Shown: piece by piece, positions 1-5,448 of the stretch
Layout: each line of letters opens with the position of its first letter
How positions within the stretch are numbered: the stretch's first letter is position 1
Notes under the pieces: generated by a model
What the model was told of the DNA's origin: nothing
Database searches by the model: none
The model's input: only the letters and a program-made list of their open reading frames with translations
Translations under genes and position numbers: made by a program
Source of the DNA: Bacteroidales bacterium
Lineage (GTDB): Bacteria > Bacteroidota > Bacteroidia > Bacteroidales > WRGA01
Direction of reading: 5' to 3'
Assembly: GCA_031279795.1 (NCBI GenBank)
Contig: JAITHZ010000258.1
Span: forward strand, 1-6,193
DNA: 6,193 bases

Positions 1-104
1 TTTTACCAAAAACATGCAAGTCGAATAATGAATAACTGTTTTTCGTAATTTATTTTTACTTACAAAATCCTGCCCTTATCCTGTTCAACATTGTTATCCT
101 GACT

Positions 105-134
105 TTGACACTTTCAAAAATAAAATTATATAAT
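105..134 (+). promoter_or_regulatory. Sigma70-like promoter match, plus strand, function doubtful
   Basis: TTGACA at 105-110 and TATAAT at 129-134 are both exact matches to the proteobacterial consensus, separated by 18 bp. Transcription would start near 141 and run rightward into the gap and then antisense to the lyase gene. Primary sigma factors of Bacteroidetes use a different consensus (TTTG/TTG and TAnnTTTG), so in the native host this may be inactive or a chance result of the A+T-rich composition. No gene lies downstream on this strand. Confidence 0.2.
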
Positions 135-294
135 AGTCTGTAAATTAGTTAATCATTATTTTTTCAACATCGAAATGGCTGCTTCAAATAAAAATAAATA
201 TTTCGCATAATGCTGATAATAAGTTATAAAAGAATAAGAGATATTCAAATGGTGACACATTGTCAGGAGACTAATTTTTATAAACAAACGAATA

Positions 295-318
295 AACAAT
301 TTTTCTTTTCAAATTGTT
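295..318 (-). terminator. Possible transcription terminator of the GH2-lyase operon
   Basis: Perfect 8-bp arms AACAATTT (295-302) and AAATTGTT (311-318) enclose an 8-nt loop. Read on the minus strand, the stem is followed by a T-rich run (TATTCGTTTGTTTA), and it lies about 85 nt beyond the lyase stop codon. The stem has only one G-C pair, so it would be a weak intrinsic terminator. A smaller AACTAT/ATAGTT stem at 337-357, also followed by TTAT on the minus strand, is an alternative. Confidence 0.25.
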
Positions 319-401
319 CAAATAAAATCCTTATAAAACTATTTTTACAAGATAGTTGCATTTTCTAATAATCCCTGTAAACTCAAACGATTAAGCAAAC
401 T

Positions 402-938
402 CTATAACTTATTAGAAATGAGAAATTCTCTCGTCACAATGGCCGTATTGTCTTTATATATTGTTTTTTTAATTCGGAAGCCATACGCATCTTTATTAAC
501 TTTCTGTCCTGCAATGGTATAATACTCAACTGACTTTGTTTCTCTGTCTTCCGGCGAAACAGCTACTATTCCACTGGGTGCAGGATGTTCGGCGTATCCT
601 AAATCCGGCGCAATACCTTCGAAGCCGAAGCCGACGTCGAGTCCTTTGTCAATGATTTTGCTGTTATCAGAGGGTTTGAGTAAAGCGATATTCGGCAAAC
701 TACCGTCTGATTGACGAGGCCAGGAGAGTTCCGAAATATCAAGGCTAAGGAAATCAACATTCGACAGGTTGACTGGTAAATTCCATGAATTATGCTGGAC
801 AGCGCTCGTGGCGGTGTTAATGTTAGTGATATGTGCGCCTGAATTGCGGGGGGAAAACGAAACATTGTTTTTCACAACATGTTCGTATCCATTGACGTCG
901 GTTGCCGGAGAGAGCGGGTCGATCTGGCGGCACAGCAT
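402..938 (-). CDS. C-terminal fragment of the PL9 lyase with sorting-tail-like end
   Basis: The 178-codon frame starting at an internal ATG (938) is the rest of the lyase; the same frame is open back to 1064 and encodes conserved beta-helix sequence there (FYANHHLGGLDFINNTAYRN), so the ATG is not a true gene start. Residues 79-117 of the fragment (DGSLPNIALL, then SKIIDKGLDVG and APDLGYAE) are the closing block commonly seen in secreted beta-helix lyases. Residues 134-178 (SVEYYTIAGQKV, YGFRIKKTIY) resemble the C-terminal tails of Bacteroidales extracellular proteins, of the kind used by type IX secretion or surface attachment; this tail assignment is by resemblance only. As an independent gene it would lack a signal peptide and catalytic residues and would be inactive. 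Confidence 0.6.
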   Translation of the reverse strand: MLCRQIDPLSPATDVNGYEHVVKNNVSFSPRNSGAHITNINTATSAVQHNSWNLPVNLSNVDFLSLDISELSWPRQSDGSLPNIALLKPSDNSKIIDKGLDVGFGFEGIAPDLGYAEHPAPSGIVAVSPEDRETKSVEYYTIAGQKVNKDAYGFRIKKTIYKDNTAIVTREFLISNKL

Positions 939-945
939 ATTGAAG

Positions 946-1941
946 TTAGAAGGATTGCGGTAAGCAGTATTGTTGATAAAATCTAAACCGCCTAAATGAT
1001 GATTCGCGTAAAAGCCTTGATTTTTGTTCTCTGCGGCAAGGCAAAAACGGACGGTGTGCCGAGGAATAACCGCTCATTCCGTAACCACCGGATTTAAAAC
1101 CTGCGCCATTAGCCAGATTTTCTCCTGCCGGAGAATAACCGTTTTTGAACGCCCAGCAATTTTCTATCACGAAAGGGGCGAAACAGTTTATCAAGTCGAA
1201 GCCGTCGTCACTGTTGTACCAGGCTCTGCAACCTCTGAAAACATTTCCGGTATACATTGCATTATTGACGTGTCCGCCGAATCCGTCGGTGTTGCCGCCT
1301 TTTTTGTCTTCCGATACATTATCCCAATTATTGTAGGCATCGCAGTTAAGTATCAGGTTGTTGCTGCCTTTGGTGATATAAAAACCAACGGCCATACCAT
1401 CGTGCATCGCCAGATTCTCGTAGATGCAGTTGTTGCCGCCTTCGTGGTGAAAACATTCCGACTGGGTATGTTCGGTTATGGTAACTTGCGTCCCAACAAC
1501 CTCAAAATTCCGGAAATGCAAGTACGAACCGCTGACAAAAAATACATACACACGTTTGTCTGCCGGTTTGACGGCAGTTAAGTCAAATACCGGACGTTCT
1601 CCAGGGTAGCCGAAATAGCAAATTCGCTGTGCGGCATTTCCGCTTTTATCCAATTTGAAAACCCGCGCAAAAATACCGGAAATCTCCATAATCTGACTTT
1701 CGGAAACAGAATATGTTCCGCCACGGAAATACACTGTATCTCCTGCAGCTACAACCGATTGAGCTTTGTTCAGTGTGGCGTATGGAGAGGTTATTGTTCC
1801 AGGATTGGAATCGTTTCCGTCTGTGGCTATATATACGATTTTTGATGTTGCGGATAAGGCGATAAAAAGTAACATCATCGTGTAACTGACCTTTTTCCCT
1901 TTCAACAGGTTTATGGATGAAACTATTCTATTGATATGCAT
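946..1941 (-). CDS. N-terminal fragment of the PL9 lyase (signal peptide and active site)
   Basis: This is the 331-codon open frame as it stands. Residues 1-292 are genuine lyase sequence; the last 39 are out-of-frame translation rich in Arg, Phe and Gln before a TAA stop. The N terminus has a basic stretch (KGKK, 14-17) and a hydrophobic core (about 18-33), so I keep the ATG at 1941; starting at the later Met pair (22-23) would lose the positive n-region. The mature part opens with YIATDGNDSNPGTITSPYAT and GDTVYFRGGTY, the usual start of secreted PL9 and related beta-helix proteins. All expected calcium ligands and the catalytic Lys283 are in this piece, so a truncated product might still bind substrate, but it lacks the final helix coils and would likely fold poorly. 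A weak AAGAG lies just upstream of the ATG, inside the 13-nt gap to the GH2 stop. Confidence 0.7.
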   Translation of the reverse strand: MHINRIVSSINLLKGKKVSYTMMLLFIALSATSKIVYIATDGNDSNPGTITSPYATLNKAQSVVAAGDTVYFRGGTYSVSESQIMEISGIFARVFKLDKSGNAAQRICYFGYPGERPVFDLTAVKPADKRVYVFFVSGSYLHFRNFEVVGTQVTITEHTQSECFHHEGGNNCIYENLAMHDGMAVGFYITKGSNNLILNCDAYNNWDNVSEDKKGGNTDGFGGHVNNAMYTGNVFRGCRAWYNSDDGFDLINCFAPFVIENCWAFKNGYSPAGENLANGAGFKSGGYGMSGYSSAHRPFLPCRREQKSRLLRESSFRRFRFYQQYCLPQSF

Positions 1942-1954
1942 AATTTACTCTTAA

Positions 1955-4345
1955 TTAATTTGTTTGTAACATTTTTTCTGCACTTTTGATTCCAGGAACG
2001 CTTGCTTTGATTTTCACCGTACCAGCTGTTTGTCCGGCGCGAAGTATAGCCAGAGCAAAACCGTTGTGCAAGCTCCGTTTGTTTCCGGCAAAGAGTTCGT
2101 CGCTTGTATGGTCGCCGTTATCCACAGCAACGAGGCTGGCAGCGCCCGACACTTCAAACGTAACAGACTGCCCGGAAAGGGAAACGTCCCTGCGCCCCTT
2201 ACTGTCTACTGCATACACGTTGACATACTGCAAATCCATGCCGTTGGCTTTCCAGCGCTTATTTTCGATTTCGATGCGCAGGGCAACCGCTTTTCCGGCT
2301 GTTTCTACTTGATGTCGCGCCACTTCCTGCCCGCCGGAACGGGCAACAGCCGTAAGTTTCCCCTTTTCATACGGCACGTGTTGCCAACGAATCATATTTC
2401 GTTTTTTTATGTCGGAAATATTGTTTTTTTGTACGCCGATGGATTTTCCATTGAGCAGCAATTCAACTTCGTCTGCATTGGTAAAGGTGTATATATTGTA
2501 TTTTTTTCCATCATCCCTGTTCCAGTGGTCGGAAACATTCATTGTTCCAATGGTCTGATCGTTCCATTCCATGCTTTCCGAATCCTTGTCCACCACGCCG
2601 ATATGCACTAATGGCTCGTCGCAGAATATGCTTTTTATCAGATATGCCTGCGGAAACGGCTCAAGCGCGTGATTGAAAAAGGAGTAATGCCAACCCTTCC
2701 ATGGCCATCCGTTCGATTCGCCCCAGTATTCGACAGCGCCCCAATAAGCCAGTCCAATCATTTTATCTCTGTCCATGCCGAAAAACGGCTGTGCCAGTTC
2801 ATTGGTAGTGGCTTCGCTCTGATAAATAATCATGTGAGGAGCATGTTGCAGGTAATTCTGATAATTCATCCAGCGGTAGTTGAAACTGGCAATCTCGGTC
2901 ACGGTAGCGAGTTCGGGCGGAACAATGTTTGTATTAAATCCCTCATCATTTTTACCTACAGCGCCGGCTCGTGCAGGAAACATGGCAACAGTCGACAGGC
3001 GCGTACTGTCGTAGCGTTTTGCCAGCACGTTGAGCATCCGGTAGGTCGTAACGCCCCAGTCGCCGGTAGGGAACCCAGCCCAGCCTTCGTTTACCTGCAA
3101 CTCGTTTCCGAAGCTCCACAGAATGACGGAAGGATGATTGCGGTCGCGCTTAATCCATTCGGGAATGTTCCGGAAAACGATTTCCGTCCATAGAACGCGC
3201 CCAGCCCAGTAATCCTTGTTGCTCCATTTGTCGTACAGTTCGTCGACTACCAGTATGCCGTGTTTGTCGGCCAGACGGAGAAACGCTTCGGAATACGGAT
3301 TGTGCGAGGTGCGGATGTGATTGTAACCAAATTCTTTCAGTTTTAAGAACAGACGTTCAATTGCAAACTCGTGAGCAGCAGCTCCTACCGCACCCAAGTC
3401 GTGGTGATTGGAAACGCCTTTGAGGAAAACTTTTTTACCGTTGAGCTTAAAGCCAAATTCGGTGGAATATTCAAGTGTTCGGATACCAAAAGTTTCGGTG
3501 GTTTGGTCGATTATTTTCCCGTCTAATGTCAACGAAATTTCTGCCGTATAGAGATTGGGAGTTTCGCAGTCCCACAGTTGAGGCCTGGCGATATTGACCA
3601 GCGGCAACAACACTTCGTCGGTTAGTTTTTTCGATTTCTTCGGTGCGTAAGTTTTCGTTTCACCGACCAGCTTTCCGTCGGGCGCAATGATTTTTGCCAC
3701 AATTTCCAAATCGGCATTTTTACCGCGAAAACCTTCTACTTCCACCAGCACATTCACGTCGGCATCCTGTTCCGATATTCGGGGTGTGGTAATGAAAACC
3801 CCATGCCGGGAAACGGCAATATCGTTTTTTAAAATTAGATGCACATCACGAAACAGTCCACCGCCGGTATACCAGCGCGAATTACTTTTTGTACCGGCAT
3901 ACACGGCCACTACATTTTCGCCGTAGTACTTGAGCAGTTTGGTAATATCCGCCTCAAAGCCAAGATAGCCATAGTCCGTTTTTCCGATTTTTTCGCCGTT
4001 AAGATATGCATCGCCATACACCATAATGCCTTCAAAGTCAAGCAGCACTCGATAGCCTTTCCAGGCAGGGTCGGCTTTGAATGTTTTGCGATACCAGCCT
4101 TCGCTCAGTTCCTTGAATCCGCGAGCGCCAGCGCCTTTTTCCGTCCATTCTTGTTCAATCTGAAAATCGTGCGGCAAGTCAATATAGCGCCAGTTGCTGT
4201 CGTCGAAATTCGCCGTAGAGACGGAGCGCACGTCGACGTTACCTAACTGGAATTTCCATCCGAAATTAAAGTTCTGCTTTTGAGCAGCAGATACCGAAAA
4301 CACTGCAAATAAAAAAATAGCAGATGATAAAAATTTTCTATTCAT
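1955..4345 (-). CDS. Secreted glycoside hydrolase family 2, beta-galactosidase type
   Basis: A complete 796-residue enzyme. I choose the ATG at 4345, not the in-frame ATG at 4414, because residues 1-20 (MNRKFLSSAIFLFAVFSVSA) form a clean signal peptide from 4345 and the candidate promoter lies inside the longer frame. Order: sugar-binding jelly roll (about 25-175, with WRYIDLPHDF and RWYTGGGLFRDV), immunoglobulin-like GH2 domain (about 178-290), TIM barrel (about 295-575), a DUF4982-like domain (about 610-685, VELLLNGKSIG) and a C-terminal GH2 beta domain (about 687-790). DRNHPSVILWSFGNE (401-415) fits the GH2 acid/base signature, making Glu415 the proton donor; Glu511 in YQSEATT is the likely nucleophile. 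NHIRTSHNP (342-350) is the other family motif. The retaining mechanism removes a terminal beta-linked sugar, probably galactose, in the periplasm or outside; beta-glucuronidase or other GH2 activities are not excluded. The lyase gene next to it suggests pectin side chains as substrate. Confidence 0.9.
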   Translation of the reverse strand: MNRKFLSSAIFLFAVFSVSAAQKQNFNFGWKFQLGNVDVRSVSTANFDDSNWRYIDLPHDFQIEQEWTEKGAGARGFKELSEGWYRKTFKADPAWKGYRVLLDFEGIMVYGDAYLNGEKIGKTDYGYLGFEADITKLLKYYGENVVAVYAGTKSNSRWYTGGGLFRDVHLILKNDIAVSRHGVFITTPRISEQDADVNVLVEVEGFRGKNADLEIVAKIIAPDGKLVGETKTYAPKKSKKLTDEVLLPLVNIARPQLWDCETPNLYTAEISLTLDGKIIDQTTETFGIRTLEYSTEFGFKLNGKKVFLKGVSNHHDLGAVGAAAHEFAIERLFLKLKEFGYNHIRTSHNPYSEAFLRLADKHGILVVDELYDKWSNKDYWAGRVLWTEIVFRNIPEWIKRDRNHPSVILWSFGNELQVNEGWAGFPTGDWGVTTYRMLNVLAKRYDSTRLSTVAMFPARAGAVGKNDEGFNTNIVPPELATVTEIASFNYRWMNYQNYLQHAPHMIIYQSEATTNELAQPFFGMDRDKMIGLAYWGAVEYWGESNGWPWKGWHYSFFNHALEPFPQAYLIKSIFCDEPLVHIGVVDKDSESMEWNDQTIGTMNVSDHWNRDDGKKYNIYTFTNADEVELLLNGKSIGVQKNNISDIKKRNMIRWQHVPYEKGKLTAVARSGGQEVARHQVETAGKAVALRIEIENKRWKANGMDLQYVNVYAVDSKGRRDVSLSGQSVTFEVSGAASLVAVDNGDHTSDELFAGNKRSLHNGFALAILRAGQTAGTVKIKASVPGIKSAEKMLQTN

Positions 4346-4394
4346 AATAATTAATATCGTTGAAATGAGTGGATTATCAGCTATCTCCAAAATG

Positions 4395-4425
4395 CAAAAA
4401 TATGCTGCGGACAAAATTACACAAA
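4395..4425 (-). promoter_or_regulatory. Bacteroidetes-type promoter for the GH2-lyase operon
   Basis: Reading the minus strand, TTTG (4425-4422) is followed after 19 bp by TATTTTTG (4402-4395), matching the Bacteroidetes -33 TTTG and -7 TAnnTTTG elements at a normal spacing. Transcription would begin near 4388-4390, giving a leader of about 45 nt before the ATG at 4345 and ruling out a start at 4414. A second -7-like box, TAATTTTG (4419-4412), lacks a partner element at the right distance. No strong Shine-Dalgarno sequence precedes the ATG; the leader is A+T-rich, as is common in this phylum. Confidence 0.55.
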
Positions 4426-4428
4426 TGG

Positions 4429-4460
4429 ATTGAGAATTGAGAGTTGTGATTGAAAATTAA
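4429..4460. repeat. Degenerate ATTGAGA heptad repeat
   Basis: Two exact ATTGAGA units (4429-4435, 4436-4442) are followed by the decayed units GTTGTG and ATTGAAA, running into ATTAA. The 7-bp period and the AATTG core resemble the cluster at 4507-4541. It lies just upstream of the GH2 promoter -33 element. AATTAACAT at 4455-4463 also pairs with ATGTTAATT at 4502-4510, a 9-bp inverted repeat across 38 nt. Confidence 0.5.
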
Positions 4461-4506
4461 CATTACTTATTTTTTAATATTTTAATGTGGGAATAAGGGA
4501 GATGTT

Positions 4507-4541
4507 AATTGCTAATTACTAATTGCTAATTAATTAGCAAT
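4507..4541. repeat. AATTGCT heptad repeat with palindrome over the murI stop
   Basis: Units AATTGCT, AATTACT, AATTGCT and AATTAAT follow each other at an exact 7-bp period (4507-4534), so TAATTGCTAATTA occurs twice, at 4506-4518 and 4520-4532. The right end makes a perfect 20-bp palindrome (4522-4541) with core TTGCTAATTAATTAGCAA, which could fold as a 7-bp stem with a TTAA loop. The palindrome covers the last codons of murI (Ile-Ala-Asn-stop), so the repeat reaches into the gene. It has no T-run after it and is a poor terminator. Confidence 0.6.
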
Positions 4542-5378
4542 AGTTATATGCTTGGCAGTGATTGTGGCATCAAGAAAAGCAGATGACATGCCCGAAAATT
4601 TTTCTGGAGATTCGGTGGTAAAAAAAGCTGTTGTGCCGTTTTGTGTACAGTTTTTTTCAATTTCCGGATGCCGTTTCATGTAATTTTTCAGGCTATTGGC
4701 CACATATTTCCCTTGTGAAATTAGTGCGACACTGTCGGGGATATATTGTTTTATCTTGTTGATTAACAACGGATAATGTGTACAGGCAAGAATCACGGCG
4801 TCAATCAGCGGAGCGCAGGTAAACAGTTGCTGGATGTATTTTTCGACAAAGTAATCGGCGCCGTTATTTGCATATTCACCGCTTTCAATAAGTGGTACCC
4901 ACATTGGACAGGCCTGAGATGCAATGAGTATATCCGGATGTATTTTTTTGATTTCCAGCGGATATGAACCGGAACTGATCGTTCCCTCCGTACCCAGAAT
5001 ACCAATATGGCGCGAGGTGGTGAGCATACCGGCAATTTCGGCTGTAGGTCGGATAATACCCAACACGCGCCTGTGTTCGTCCCAATACGGCAAATCAATC
5101 TGTTGAACTGATCTCAACGCTTTTGCTGATGCGGTGTTGCAAGCCAGTATAACCAGATGACAACCCATCTGAAAAAGTTTCAGTGTCGCTTGTCGCGTAA
5201 ATTCGTAAACAACATCAAACGAACGAGAACCATACGGTGCGCGCGCATTGTCGCCCAAATAAATGTAATCGTATTGCGGCAGGACGTTTTTGATATCTCG
5301 GTAAATAGTCAGTCCTCCAAAACCGGAGTCAAATATACCTATCGGACCGGGAGATGCTGAAAGGGTTTGTTTATTCAT
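4530..5378 (-). CDS. murI: Glutamate racemase
   Basis: Cytosolic, cofactor-independent enzyme that converts L-glutamate to D-glutamate for the peptidoglycan stem peptide. The 282 residues are of normal family length and all hallmark motifs are present: IGIFDSGFGGLT (13-24, with Asp17-Ser18), GDNARAPYG (42-50), LACNTASA (78-85, catalytic Cys80), PMWVPLIESGEY (158-169, Glu166) and LACTHYPLL (197-205, catalytic Cys199 and His201). The end, FFTTESPEKFSGMSSAFL (252-269), is also typical. Two cysteines on opposite faces of the substrate act as the acid/base pair. The ATG at 5378 gives a short leader before the first strand and no better start exists. It lies 70 bp after the upstream gene with a long inverted repeat between them, and I find no Bacteroidetes -7 box in that gap, so it may be read from an upstream promoter. 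Nothing looks damaged; the C-terminal Ile-Ala-Asn is encoded by a repeat unit. Confidence 0.96.
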   Translation of the reverse strand: MNKQTLSASPGPIGIFDSGFGGLTIYRDIKNVLPQYDYIYLGDNARAPYGSRSFDVVYEFTRQATLKLFQMGCHLVILACNTASAKALRSVQQIDLPYWDEHRRVLGIIRPTAEIAGMLTTSRHIGILGTEGTISSGSYPLEIKKIHPDILIASQACPMWVPLIESGEYANNGADYFVEKYIQQLFTCAPLIDAVILACTHYPLLINKIKQYIPDSVALISQGKYVANSLKNYMKRHPEIEKNCTQNGTTAFFTTESPEKFSGMSSAFLDATITAKHITIAN

Positions 5379-5384
5379 CTTATT

Positions 5385-5441
5385 ATTTACGATTTACCGA
5401 TTTAGTATTTTTTGCGAATTGTAAATCAGTAAATCGTAAAT
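5385..5441 (-). repeat. 20-bp inverted repeat (hairpin) just before murI
   Basis: Arms at 5385-5404 and 5422-5441 match at 19 of 20 positions around a 17-nt loop. The one mismatch (5398/5428) becomes a G-U pair in minus-strand RNA but C-A in plus-strand RNA, so the RNA stem is complete only in the direction of murI transcription. The stem ends 6 nt before the murI ATG and would include its ribosome landing zone. It is A+T-rich (four G-C pairs). The right arm is built from tandem GTAAATC units with an occasional extra A. It could attenuate or terminate transcription from the upstream gene, control murI translation, or be an intergenic repeat without function. Confidence 0.6.
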
Positions 5442-5448
5442 CAGTAAT

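Larger units (their letters stand above)
1..401. other. Gene-free A+T-rich region downstream of the lyase gene
   Basis: No reading frame here has a convincing start, length or composition; the longest ATG-led plus-strand frame I noted by eye begins at 175 and has 11 codons. The stretch holds a plus-strand TTGACA-N18-TATAAT match (105-134), a minus-strand TATTTTTG box (115-122) without a clear partner element, a small dyad TGACA-CAT-TGTCA (253-265), an 8-bp inverted repeat (295-318) and a 6-bp inverted repeat AACTAT/ATAGTT (337-342 and 352-357). It is most simply the 3' untranslated and spacer region after the GH2-lyase operon. Confidence 0.6.
402..1941 (-). pseudogene. PL9-type pectate/rhamnogalacturonan lyase, frameshifted
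   Basis: Restoring one frame gives a 512-residue secreted right-handed beta-helix lyase. The span is 1540 nt, one more than a multiple of three, which fits a single inserted base (or a 2-nt deletion). The break is at about 1065, after residue 292: the upstream frame reads GMSGY and the protein resumes as PRHTVRFCLAAENKNQGFYA from 1064. Family residues are present upstream of the break: Asp219 (NTDGFG), Asp245/Asp246/Asp249 (SDDGFDL), which match the calcium-binding aspartates of Pel9A-like enzymes, and Lys283 (GFKSGG), which matches the catalytic base. The order is signal peptide (about 1-33), beta-helix (about 35-400) and a sorting-tail-like end (about 470-512). Known PL9 members cleave homogalacturonan or rhamnogalacturonan I by beta-elimination; the substrate cannot be told here. 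It starts 13 nt after the GH2 stop and is probably co-transcribed. A sequencing or assembly error could also explain the shift. Confidence 0.8.

Noticed and set aside
115..122. Minus-strand TATTTTTG (-7-like) box in the left gap
   Set aside because: No TTTG or TTG element lies at the proper distance upstream, and no leftward gene start is visible before the window edge.
175..210. 11-codon plus-strand ORF (MAASNKNKYFA)
   Set aside because: Too short, A+T-rich, without a ribosome site or conserved feature; no reason to call it a gene.
1024..1581. 185-codon plus-strand frame opposite the lyase
   Set aside because: It is antisense to sequence with clear lyase motifs and its own product shows no domain; long antisense frames are common opposite such genes.
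2030..3193. Long plus-strand frames opposite the GH2 gene (2030-2611, 2669-3193)
   Set aside because: The minus strand here encodes the GH2 catalytic barrel and C-terminal domains; the plus-strand products have no recognisable features.
4346..4414. 23-residue N-terminal extension of the GH2 protein
   Set aside because: The start at 4345 gives a standard signal peptide, and the predicted transcription start near 4388-4390 lies downstream of the ATG at 4414.
4805..5106. Short frames overlapping murI on both strands
   Set aside because: They lie inside the conserved glutamate racemase sequence in other frames and show no family features.
5385..5445. Reading the GTAAATC repeats as a small CRISPR array
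   Set aside because: Units are only 7-8 bp with no unique spacers between them.
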